Below are positions 9,632 to 17,211 of a stretch of 64,000 nt of DNA, in pieces; positions within the stretch are counted from its first letter, which is position 1, and every line of letters starts with the position of its first letter. The position numbers and the translations under genes are program-made. Origin of the DNA: Micromonospora humi. GTDB lineage: Bacteria > Actinomycetota > Actinomycetes > Mycobacteriales > Micromonosporaceae. The stretch spans positions 236,995-300,994 of the forward strand of contig NZ_FMDM01000002.1 in assembly GCF_900090105.1 (NCBI RefSeq). Reading direction: 5' to 3'. Under the pieces are notes generated by a model. The model saw nothing but the letters and a program-made list of their open reading frames with translations, did no database searches and was not told the DNA's origin.

Positions 9632-10638
9632 GAGGTCTCTCCCGGATAGAAGGTGCGCACCGTGTGCCCGGGGCCGACCGGCGTCAGCGGGGGCAGCTCG
9701 TGCTCGCACCGGGGGTCGGCGCGCACCGGGCAGCGCGGCCAGAACGCGCAGCCCGGCGGCAGGTCGAGCGGGCTCGGCGGGGCGCCCGGGATGGCCACCA
9801 GATCCTCGCCCCGCCGCGCCGGGTCCGGCCGGGCCGCGAGCAACGCCCGGGTGTACGGGTGCGTCGGCGTGTCGAACACCGCGTCGACCGGGCCCTGCTC
9901 GACGATCCGGCCGCCGTACATCACCGCGACGGTGTCCGCGATGCCGGCGACCACGCCCAGGTCGTGGGTGACCCAGACGACCGCCGTGCCGAGCCGCTGT
10001 TGCAGGTCGGCGACCAGCTCGACGATCTGCGCCTGGGTGGTGACGTCGAGCGCGGTGGTGGGCTCGTCGGCGATCAGCAGGTCCGGCTCGCAGGCCAGCG
10101 CCATCGCGATCACGACGCGCTGGCGCATGCCGCCGGAGAACTGGTGCGGGAACGCGTCGACCCGCTGGGCGGCGGACGGGATGCCGACCAGCTCCAGCAG
10201 CTCCACCGCCCGGTCGCGGGCGGCCCGCCGGGTCAGCCCGAGGTGCTCCTCGGCCGCCTCGGTGACCTGCCGGCCCACCGGCAGCACCGGGTTGAGCGAG
10301 GTCATCGGGTCCTGGAACACGAACCCGACGTGCCGGCCGCGCAGCTTTCGGCGGCGGTCGTCGGGCAGCGCGGTCAGCTCGGAGTCGAGCAGCCGCACCC
10401 GGCCGGTGACCGTCGCGGCGCGCGGCGCCAGCCCGGTGGCCGCGAGCAGCGTCATGCTCTTGCCGCTGCCGGACTCGCCGACCAGCGCGAACGTCTCACC
10501 GGCCCGGACCTGCCAGGACACGCCGGCCACCGCGCGGGCCGGCCCGCGCCTGGTGCCCACGGTGACGGTGAGGTCCTCGACCGAGAACACGGTCTTCTCG
10601 CTCGTGCCGGCGTCGAGCCTGCTGATCTGCTCGCTCAT
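9628..10638 (-). CDS. Oligopeptide ABC transporter ATP-binding protein (OppD-type)
   Basis: A 336-aa ATPase with Walker [10 protein letters not shown], signature FSGGMRQRV, Walker [13 protein letters not shown] and the Cys-containing Opp C-terminus ([15 protein letters not shown]). Partner of the neighbouring OppF-type ATPase; together they energise the OppBC permeases. The start at 10638 overlaps the oppC stop as ATGA. The frame stays open further upstream, but that stretch is a shadow of the permease. Confidence 0.92.
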   Translation of the reverse strand: MSEQISRLDAGTSEKTVFSVEDLTVTVGTRRGPARAVAGVSWQVRAGETFALVGESGSGKSMTLLAATGLAPRAATVTGRVRLLDSELTALPDDRRRKLRGRHVGFVFQDPMTSLNPVLPVGRQVTEAAEEHLGLTRRAARDRAVELLELVGIPSAAQRVDAFPHQFSGGMRQRVVIAMALACEPDLLIADEPTTALDVTTQAQIVELVADLQQRLGTAVVWVTHDLGVVAGIADTVAVMYGGRIVEQGPVDAVFDTPTHPYTRALLAARPDPARRGEDLVAIPGAPPSPLDLPPGCAFWPRCPVRADPRCEHELPPLTPVGPGHTVRTFYPGETS

Positions 10639-11516
10639 GGGGTGCTCCTGCGGGCCTCGCTGACGGTGAGCTGGCGCGGGTCGAGCACGTCGCGCAGCGC
10701 GTCGCCGACCAGGTTGAAGGCGAGCACGGTCAGGAAGATCGCCGCGCCCGGGAACACGCCCAGCCACCAGGCGTCGGTGACGAAGCCGCGCCCGTCGAAC
10801 AGCATCCGCCCCCAGGCCGGCGCCGGCGGTTGGATGCCCAGGCCGAGGAAGGAGAGCGCCGCCTCGGAGAGGATCGCGAACGCCAGCGACAGCGACGTCT
10901 GCACGATCAGCGGCGCGGCGATGTTGGGCAGCACGTGCCGGCGCATGATCCGCAGGTCGGACGCGCCGATGGAGACGGCCGCCCGGACGAAGACCTGCTC
11001 GCGTACGGAGAGGACGCCGGCACGGGTGATCCGGGCGAAGATCGGCGTGTAGACCACGCCGATGGCGACCATGGCGGTGAGCAGGCCGGGGCCGAGCACC
11101 GCCACGATGGCCACCGCCAGCAACAGCACGGGGAATGCGAACAACACGTCCATGCAGCGCATCAGCACGCTGTCCAGCCAACCCCGGTAGTAGCCGGCGA
11201 ACAGCCCGAGCGTCACGCCGGCCACCAGCGCGATGCCGACGCTCACCACGCCGACCTCCAGCGACACGCGGGCCGCGACCAGCACCCGGCTGAGCACGTC
11301 CCGACCCAGTTCGTCGGTGCCGAACAGGTGCGCCCCGCTCGGCGGTCGCAGCATCGCGTCCACGTCGACGTCGTTGACCCCGGCCGGGGCGAGCCACGGG
11401 CCGGCGACGCCCACCACGATCAGCAGCAGCAGGACGAACGTGCCGCCGACCGCGAGCGGGTCGCGGCGCAGCGCGTCCAGCACGCGGCGTCCGGTGCTCT
11501 CACGTCCGCCGCTCAC
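10635..11516 (-). CDS. Peptide ABC transporter permease (OppC-type)
   Basis: A 293-aa inner-membrane permease with about six helices. The first helix starts at about residue 24, followed by the short periplasmic segment ending HLFGTDELGRDVLSR, diagnostic of DppC/OppC. The EAA loop is present (SIGASDLRIMRRHVLPN). GTG start overlapping the oppB TGA (GTGA). Confidence 0.92.
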   Translation of the reverse strand: MSGGRESTGRRVLDALRRDPLAVGGTFVLLLLIVVGVAGPWLAPAGVNDVDVDAMLRPPSGAHLFGTDELGRDVLSRVLVAARVSLEVGVVSVGIALVAGVTLGLFAGYYRGWLDSVLMRCMDVLFAFPVLLLAVAIVAVLGPGLLTAMVAIGVVYTPIFARITRAGVLSVREQVFVRAAVSIGASDLRIMRRHVLPNIAAPLIVQTSLSLAFAILSEAALSFLGLGIQPPAPAWGRMLFDGRGFVTDAWWLGVFPGAAIFLTVLAFNLVGDALRDVLDPRQLTVSEARRSTP

Positions 11517-12457
11517 TTGACCGTGATCCTCGGGTCGAGGCGGGCGTAGAGAATGTCCACCAGCAGGTTGACCAGCAGGAACAGCGCCGCGACGAGCAGC
11601 ACCGCGCCCTGCAGGACGGGATAGTCACGGGCCTGCACGGCGTCGAAGGTGAGCCGGCCGATGCCCGGCCAGGCGAACAGCACCTCGATCACGATCACGC
11701 CGCCGAGCAGGCTGGCCAGTTGCACCGCGACCACGGTGACCACCGGGATCAGCGCGTTGCGCAGCACGTGCCGCAGGATCACCACCCGATTGCGCAGCCC
11801 CTTCGCCTCGGCGGTCCGCACGTAGTCGGCGGAGAGGACCTCCAGCACCGAGGAGCGGATGAACCGGGTGAGGATCGACGCGGTGACCAGGCCGACGGTG
11901 ACCGCCGGCAGGGCCACGTGGCTGGCCCACCGGCCCGGGTCCTCGGTCAGCGCCACGTAGCCCGACGGCGGCAGCCAGCCCAGCACGCCGGCGAAGAGGA
12001 TGATGCCCATGATGCCCATCCAGAAGTCCGGCACCGAGACGCCGAACTGGCTGAACACGCGGGCCGCGTGGTCGACCGCCGAGCCGCTGCGCACCGCCGC
12101 GACGATGCCCAGCGGGAACGCCACCAGCAGGGCGAACACCACCGCGGTGACGGCCAGCGACAGCGTCGCCGGCAGCCGCTCGGCCACGATCCAGCTGACC
12201 GGCTGGCCGGTGCGGAAGCTGACCCCGAGGTCACCGGTCAGCGCGTGGCCGAGGTAGCTGGCGTACTGCACCGGCAGCGGCTGGTCCAGGCCGGCGCGCG
12301 AGCGCAGCGCCTCGTACGTCTGCGGGTCGAAGCGGGTGCCGAGCGCCACCCGCACCGGGTCGCCCGGCACCAGTTGCAGCAGCAGGAAGACCACCAGGGT
12401 CACCCCGAGCAGCACGATCGCCGACTGCAGGACCCGCCGCAGGACGAAGCGGGTCAC
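11513..12457 (-). CDS. Peptide ABC transporter permease (OppB-type)
   Basis: A 314-aa permease starting with the DppB-type helix and LVPGDPVRVALG, then the BPD_transp domain with EAA loop TAEAKGLRNRVVILRHVLRN and C-terminal FAWPGIGRLTFDAV. GTG start overlapping the stop of the binding-protein gene. Forms the channel with the OppC-type permease. Confidence 0.92.
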   Translation of the reverse strand: MTRFVLRRVLQSAIVLLGVTLVVFLLLQLVPGDPVRVALGTRFDPQTYEALRSRAGLDQPLPVQYASYLGHALTGDLGVSFRTGQPVSWIVAERLPATLSLAVTAVVFALLVAFPLGIVAAVRSGSAVDHAARVFSQFGVSVPDFWMGIMGIILFAGVLGWLPPSGYVALTEDPGRWASHVALPAVTVGLVTASILTRFIRSSVLEVLSADYVRTAEAKGLRNRVVILRHVLRNALIPVVTVVAVQLASLLGGVIVIEVLFAWPGIGRLTFDAVQARDYPVLQGAVLLVAALFLLVNLLVDILYARLDPRITVK

Positions 12458-13995
12458 TTGCCGAGGGCGACCGAGCGGAACCGGATCGCCCGGTCGCTGC
12501 GGACGTCGTAGCCGGAGACCTTCTTCGACCAGCCCTGCACCACGTCCGGGTTGTAGAGGTAGAGGTAGCTGGCGTCGTCGACGATCAGCTTCGCGGCCTG
12601 CTCGTACGCCTGCTTGCGGGCGCCCTGGTCGGTCTCGGTCCGCGCCTGGTCGAGCAGCTTGTCCACCGCCGGGTTGGCGTACTTGTGGAAGTTGAACGTG
12701 CCGCCGCTGTGGTGCTGGGCGTAGTAGAACTCGTCCGGGTCGACGTTGCCGAGCCAGCCGAGCATGAACCCGCCGAAGTTGCCCTTGGCCTGCTCGTCGA
12801 GCCACTGGGCGAAGTCCAGCGTACGGATCTTCACGGTGATCCCGACGTCCTTGAGCTGCGCGGCGATGACCTGGGCGGCGGTGACCGTCTCCGGGTACTC
12901 ACTGGTGACCATCAGGTCCAGGGTGAGGTTGGCGACGCCGGCCTGGTCGAGCATCTGCTTCGCCTTGTCCGGGTCGTGCGAGTAGGGCGCGTAGTCGTAG
13001 AAGAACGCGCTGCTCTTCGGGATGGCGGTCTGGTTGACGGTGGCGAGGCCGAACTTGGCCGCCTTGGTGATCGCCTCGCGGTCCAGGGCGTACCCGATCG
13101 CGCGCCGGACCTCGGGGTTGTCGAACGGCTTGCGGGCCTCGTTGAGCGCCACGTACCAGTAGTCGGTCGACGGCGCCGACTCGACCACCGGGTCGTCGCC
13201 GTCGCGCAACGACTTCACCTGCTGCGGCGGCAGGTTGTCGGTCCACTGCACCTGGCCGCTGCGCAGGTTCTGCAACGCGACGGTGGGGTCCTTGACGAAG
13301 GTGAACGTGACGCCGTCGAGCTTCGGCTTGTCACCCCAGTAGGCGTCGTTGCGGACCAGCTTGATGCTGTCGCCCGAGGTGTAGCCGGCGACCTTGAACG
13401 GGCCGCTGCCGACCGGGGCGGTCTTCACCTTGCCGGATTCCACGTTGGTCTTCTCGACGATCGCCACGCCCTTGAAGCCGCCGAGGTTGGCCAGCAGGTT
13501 CGGCGTGGGCGCGCTCAGCGTCACCACGACGGTGGCCGGGTCGGGGCCGGTCACCGACTTGACGGTGGCGAACTTGTAGGCGGTGTTCAGCTTCTGCTTG
13601 ATGATCCGCTCGTAGGAGTAGACGACGTCCTCCGAGGTCAGCGGCGAGCCGTCGGAGAACTTCGCCCCGTCGCGCAGGGTGAACGTCCAGGTGAGCTGGT
13701 CTTCGCTGGTGGTCCACTTGGTGGCCAGCGCGGGCACCATCTTCAGGTCGGCGTCCGGCTCGACGAGCGTGTCGTAGACGTTCTCCAGGACCTCGAAGCT
13801 GTAGTAGGCCGAGGTCTTGTGCGGGTCGAGCTGGTCCGGCTCGCCGCCGATGGCCGCGTTGAGAACGCCCCCCGCGCCCCCGGCGCTCCCGCCGCCGTCG
13901 CCGACGTCGACGGCCTCGCCGCCGGTGCATCCGGACAGGACACCGACCGCGAGGGTGAGTGCCGCGCCGATCACGCCGAGCTTGTTCCTGGACAT
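12454..13995 (-). CDS. Peptide-binding lipoprotein of ABC transporter (SBP family 5)
   Basis: A 513-aa extracellular solute-binding protein. Lipoprotein signal peptide with lipobox LSGC (Cys23), a Gly/Ala-rich tether, then the SBP_bac_5 fold (YSFEVLENVYDTLVEPD, LTSEDVVYSYERI, AIGYALDREAI). First gene of the operon SBP-oppB-oppC-oppD-oppF-ggt, all coupled by 4-nt overlaps except ggt. Pairing with ggt resembles glutathione importers (GsiABCD beside a gamma-glutamyl hydrolase), so gamma-glutamyl peptides are a reasonable guess for substrate. A GGGGGG ribosome-binding site precedes the ATG. Confidence 0.92.
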   Translation of the reverse strand: MSRNKLGVIGAALTLAVGVLSGCTGGEAVDVGDGGGSAGGAGGVLNAAIGGEPDQLDPHKTSAYYSFEVLENVYDTLVEPDADLKMVPALATKWTTSEDQLTWTFTLRDGAKFSDGSPLTSEDVVYSYERIIKQKLNTAYKFATVKSVTGPDPATVVVTLSAPTPNLLANLGGFKGVAIVEKTNVESGKVKTAPVGSGPFKVAGYTSGDSIKLVRNDAYWGDKPKLDGVTFTFVKDPTVALQNLRSGQVQWTDNLPPQQVKSLRDGDDPVVESAPSTDYWYVALNEARKPFDNPEVRRAIGYALDREAITKAAKFGLATVNQTAIPKSSAFFYDYAPYSHDPDKAKQMLDQAGVANLTLDLMVTSEYPETVTAAQVIAAQLKDVGITVKIRTLDFAQWLDEQAKGNFGGFMLGWLGNVDPDEFYYAQHHSGGTFNFHKYANPAVDKLLDQARTETDQGARKQAYEQAAKLIVDDASYLYLYNPDVVQGWSKKVSGYDVRSDRAIRFRSVALGK

Positions 13996-14013
13996 TGGCC
14001 CCCCTGCCGCTTT

Positions 14014-14034
14014 CCGAACAAAAGAAAGTTTCGG
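14014..14034. promoter_or_regulatory. Candidate operator upstream of the opp-ggt operon
   Basis: An A/T-rich island about 20-40 nt upstream of the binding-protein start carries CCGAA...TTCGG arms and an inner palindrome GAAAGTTTC (14024-14032). CGAAANTTTC-like palindromes are typical of LacI-type operators in actinomycetes. No such regulator is next to it, so the assignment is tentative. Confidence 0.35.
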
Positions 14035-14163
14035 CCACTCTTCTCGCCGAGCGGGATGATGTCAAACGAATCGAGCCGAATCGACTGGTCGGCGCGCGGT
14101 TGCCGGCCGTCGCTGAACGGTGGTTCAATCCACCTTCCGCCACCGCGCGCAGGGAGTGCCGCC

Positions 14164-15792
14164 GTGCCCACACACGAGGTCGTCAACCAGGTCCCGCCGC
14201 TGGTCGGCCACGACACCGCCGACGACCCGGCGCTGCTCGACGGCCTGGCCCGCGAGGGCGCCGGCTGGGCCACCGCCGGGCTGCACGACCTGGGCCGGCT
14301 GGCCGGCGGCGAGGCGGCCACCGAGCACGGCCGGCTGGCCAACGAGCACCCGCCCGTGCTGCGCACCCACGACCGGTTCGGCCACCGCGTCGACGAGGTG
14401 GAGTTCCACCCGTCCTGGCACGAGCTGATGCGCACCGCGGTCGGGCACGGCCTGCACGCGGCGCCGTGGGCCGATGCCCGGCCCGGCACGCACGTCGCGC
14501 GCGCCGCCGGCTTCTACGTGTGGCGGCCGGACGCCGGGCACGGCTGCCCGATCTCGATGACCTACGCGGCGGTGCCCGCGCTGCGGCACAGCCCGGAGCT
14601 GGCCGCGCGCTACGAACCGCTGCTCACCAGCACCGAGTACGACTTCGGGCTGCGCCCGCCGACCGGCAAGCGCGGCCTGCTGGCCGGCATGTCGATGACC
14701 GAGAAGCAGGGCGGCTCGGACGTGCGCGCCAACACCACCACCGCCCGGCCGGAGCCCGACGGCAGTTACCGGCTGGTCGGGCACAAGTGGTTCACCTCGG
14801 CGCCGATGTGCGACCTGTTCCTCACCCTCGCCCAGGCGCCCGGCGGCCTCACCTGCTTCCTGGTCCCCCGCGTCCTGCCCGACGGCACCCGCAACCCGAT
14901 GCGGCTGATGCGGCTCAAGGACAAACTCGGCAACCGCTCCAACGCCTCCGCCGAGATCGAGTACGAGCACGCGGTGGCGTGGCGCGTCGGCGACGAGGGC
15001 CGGGGCGTCCGCACCATCATCGACATGGTCAACCTGACCCGGCTGGACTGCGTGATCGGCGCCGCGGCCGGCATGCGCCAGGGCGTCACCACGGCCGTGC
15101 ACCACACCACCCACCGGCAGGCGTTCGGCCGCCACCTGGCCGACCAGCCCCTGATGCGCAACGTCCTGGCCGACCTGGCGGTGGAGTCCGAGGCCGCCAC
15201 CGTCCTGATGATGCGGCTGGCCGGCGCGACCGACCGGTCGGCGCGCGGCGACGCCGGCGAGACCGCGTTCAAGCGGCTCGCCCTCGCCGTCGGCAAGTAC
15301 TGGGTGTGCAAGCGCTGGCCCGGGCACGCCGCCGAGGCCCTGGAGTGCCTGGGCGGCAACGGCTACGTCGAGGAGTCCGGCATGCCGCGGCTGTTCCGCG
15401 AGTCGCCGCTGAACTCGATCTGGGAGGGCTCCGGCAACGTCGCCGCGCTGGACGTGCTGCGCGCGCTCACCCGCGAGCCGCAGGTGCTGGCCGCGTACGA
15501 GGCGGAGGTGGCCGCCGCGGCCGGCGCGGACCGGCGTCTGGACGCCGCGGTCCGGCGGGTGCGCGACGAGTTGGCCGACCACACCGACCTGGAGTTGCGG
15601 GCCCGACGCGTGGTGGAGCGTCTCGCGCTGGTGCTGCAGGGCGCGCTGCTGGTCCGCCACGGCCATCCCGCCGTCGCCGACGCGTTCTGCGCGTCGCGCC
15701 TCGACGGCGACCACGGCCAGGCGTACGGGACGCTGCCCGCCGGGGTCGACCTGGCCGCGATCATCGACCGGGCCACCCCGAAGGTCGGCTGA
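14164..15792 (+). CDS. Acyl-CoA dehydrogenase, AidB-like
   Basis: A 542-aa FAD-dependent acyl-CoA dehydrogenase-family protein of AidB length and organisation. It has the substrate/flavin block GMSMTEKQGGSDVRANTT, a C-terminal helical domain and the catalytic-base region NSIWEGSGN with Glu421. AidB-type proteins bind DNA and FAD and are linked to the alkylation response; dehydrogenase substrate is unknown. GTG start at 14164 with AGGGAG 8 nt upstream. The frame is open further 5' but that part overlaps the divergent gene. The MOSC gene follows after 2 nt. Confidence 0.88.
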   Translation: MPTHEVVNQVPPLVGHDTADDPALLDGLAREGAGWATAGLHDLGRLAGGEAATEHGRLANEHPPVLRTHDRFGHRVDEVEFHPSWHELMRTAVGHGLHAAPWADARPGTHVARAAGFYVWRPDAGHGCPISMTYAAVPALRHSPELAARYEPLLTSTEYDFGLRPPTGKRGLLAGMSMTEKQGGSDVRANTTTARPEPDGSYRLVGHKWFTSAPMCDLFLTLAQAPGGLTCFLVPRVLPDGTRNPMRLMRLKDKLGNRSNASAEIEYEHAVAWRVGDEGRGVRTIIDMVNLTRLDCVIGAAAGMRQGVTTAVHHTTHRQAFGRHLADQPLMRNVLADLAVESEAATVLMMRLAGATDRSARGDAGETAFKRLALAVGKYWVCKRWPGHAAEALECLGGNGYVEESGMPRLFRESPLNSIWEGSGNVAALDVLRALTREPQVLAAYEAEVAAAAGADRRLDAAVRRVRDELADHTDLELRARRVVERLALVLQGALLVRHGHPAVADAFCASRLDGDHGQAYGTLPAGVDLAAIIDRATPKVG

Positions 15793-15794
15793 GC

Positions 15795-16616
15795 GTGCGA
15801 CTCGTCTCGACGCACGTCCACCCGGTGAAGTCCCTCGCCGGGGTGGACGTCGACCACGCCACTGTCGAGCCGTGGGGGCTGCGCCACGACCGGCGCTGGG
15901 TGCTCCTGCAACCCGACGGCGCGGTGCTGACCGCCCGCACCACGCCCGGGACACTCGGCCTGACCGCCACGCCCGGGCCCGGGTCGATCACGCTCACCGA
16001 CCGGCACGCCGCGTCCCTGACGGTCGCCGAGCCGGTGGACGGGTCACCGGCCGGCACCACGCTGTCCCGGCTGGACACGCTGCGGCTGGCCGCCGCCGAG
16101 GCGCACGACTGGCTCTCCGAGCGGCTGGGCCGGCGGGTGCGGCTGGCCTGGCTGGACGACCCGCGACGCCGGCCGGTCTCCGCCACGCACGGCGGCCGGC
16201 CGGGCGACCCGCTGAACCTGTCCGACGCCGGCCCGCTGCTGCTCGCCACGCTGCCGTCGCTGCGCCGCCTGCGTGACTGGATCGTCGAGGGCGCGCTGGA
16301 GCGGGGCGAGCCGGCCCCGGACCCGTTGCCGATGGCGCGGTTCCGCCCCACAGTCGTCCTCGACGGGCCGGTCGAGCCGTTCGCCGAGGACGGCTGGGCC
16401 CGGGTCCGGATCGGCGCGGTCGACTTCCGGGTCGCCGAACGCTGCGACCGTTGCCAGCTCACCCTGATCGACCCGGAGACGCTCACCCGGGGCAAGGAAC
16501 CGATCCGCACGTTGGCGCGGCACCGGCGGCAGGACGGGAAGACCTGGTTCGGGGTCCGGTTGATTCCGGTGACCACCGGCGGGATCTCCGTCGGCGACCC
16601 GGTCGTCGCCGGCTGA
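15795..16616 (+). CDS. MOSC domain protein (YcbX-type)
   Basis: A 273-aa protein with the MOSC N-terminal beta-barrel (HPVKSLAGVDVDHATVEPWGLRHDRRW) and a C-terminal MOSC domain. The conserved ERCDRCQLTLIDPETL Cys pair and FGVRLIPVTTGGISVGDPV are present. Family members bind molybdenum cofactor or deliver sulfur and reduce N-hydroxylated bases; the precise reaction here is not shown. GTG start 2 nt after the acyl-CoA dehydrogenase stop, so co-transcribed. Confidence 0.88.
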   Translation: MRLVSTHVHPVKSLAGVDVDHATVEPWGLRHDRRWVLLQPDGAVLTARTTPGTLGLTATPGPGSITLTDRHAASLTVAEPVDGSPAGTTLSRLDTLRLAAAEAHDWLSERLGRRVRLAWLDDPRRRPVSATHGGRPGDPLNLSDAGPLLLATLPSLRRLRDWIVEGALERGEPAPDPLPMARFRPTVVLDGPVEPFAEDGWARVRIGAVDFRVAERCDRCQLTLIDPETLTRGKEPIRTLARHRRQDGKTWFGVRLIPVTTGGISVGDPVVAG

Positions 16617-16652
16617 CGGCGGCGGCACGGCCCCCTCGACGCGCCGCCGCCG
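16617..16652. terminator. Hairpin between MOSC gene and secreted protein gene
   Basis: A perfect 10-bp stem (CGGCGGCGGC at 16617 pairing with GCCGCCGCCG at 16643) fills the gap between convergent genes and can terminate both. Confidence 0.65.
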
Positions 16653-16656
16653 ACGC

Positions 16657-17052
16657 TCAGCGCTTCGGCTCGCCCGGGCACCAGCCGAGGTGGCTGGTCG
16701 CGTCCGAGTAGGTGGTGGTGTTGGCGTTGGCCATCCAGCCGTAGGTGCTGGTGCCGTCGATCCGACCCCAGAACCAGACGTTGTCGTACTGGTTGACCGT
16801 GAAGCACCAGAGCCACAACTTCGTTCCGGCACCGACGTACTGGACGGTCCCGCAGGCCGCCTCCGGCGCCTTCTTGAGGTTGGCCCCGATCCTCATGATC
16901 GCATAACCGTCGTCGTAGTTCGCGACCTGCTGACTGCTGCAGTTGGCAGCGGCCGGAGCGACGGCGGCAGCGGCGGCCGGCGTCGCTGCGGTCGCCACCG
17001 TCAGGGCGGCCGCGGTGATCGGTACGAGCGTGAGCGAGGTCAGGTCGAGCAT
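16657..17052 (-). CDS. Small secreted protein with SH3-like domain
   Basis: A 131-aa exported protein: signal/Ala-rich segment (about 1-38, ending AVAPAAA), then a compact domain with four Cys and aromatic-rich strands (LWLWCFTVNQYDNVWFWGRI, TYGWMANANTTT) resembling bacterial SH3 or lytic-enzyme wall-binding modules. GGAAGGAG lies 7 nt before the ATG at 17052, so the longer 174-codon frame is rejected. No catalytic motif is seen; it may act as a secreted binding protein. It lies 159 nt downstream of the SARP gene on the same strand; that gap holds only a weak 6-bp inverted repeat (17176-17196). Confidence 0.75.
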   Translation of the reverse strand: MLDLTSLTLVPITAAALTVATAATPAAAAAVAPAAANCSSQQVANYDDGYAIMRIGANLKKAPEAACGTVQYVGAGTKLWLWCFTVNQYDNVWFWGRIDGTSTYGWMANANTTTYSDATSHLGWCPGEPKR

Positions 17053-17211
17053 GGGCAGACTCCTTCCGCGCACGATGCGCAAAGACGGACGGTGCATTGG
17101 TGCAGCGCTGCTGACCAGGACAATCGGTCCTTCCGGCACGCATGATCGGCGCCGGGCGGCGAATGGGGATCGCCGGGTCACCCCCGATGACGGTGACGCT
17201 ACCGACAGCCG

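Noticed and set aside
12685..14163. Upstream extension of the acyl-CoA dehydrogenase frame
   Set aside because: The extension is antisense to the peptide-binding protein; the GTG at 14164 has a good ribosome-binding site and gives AidB length.
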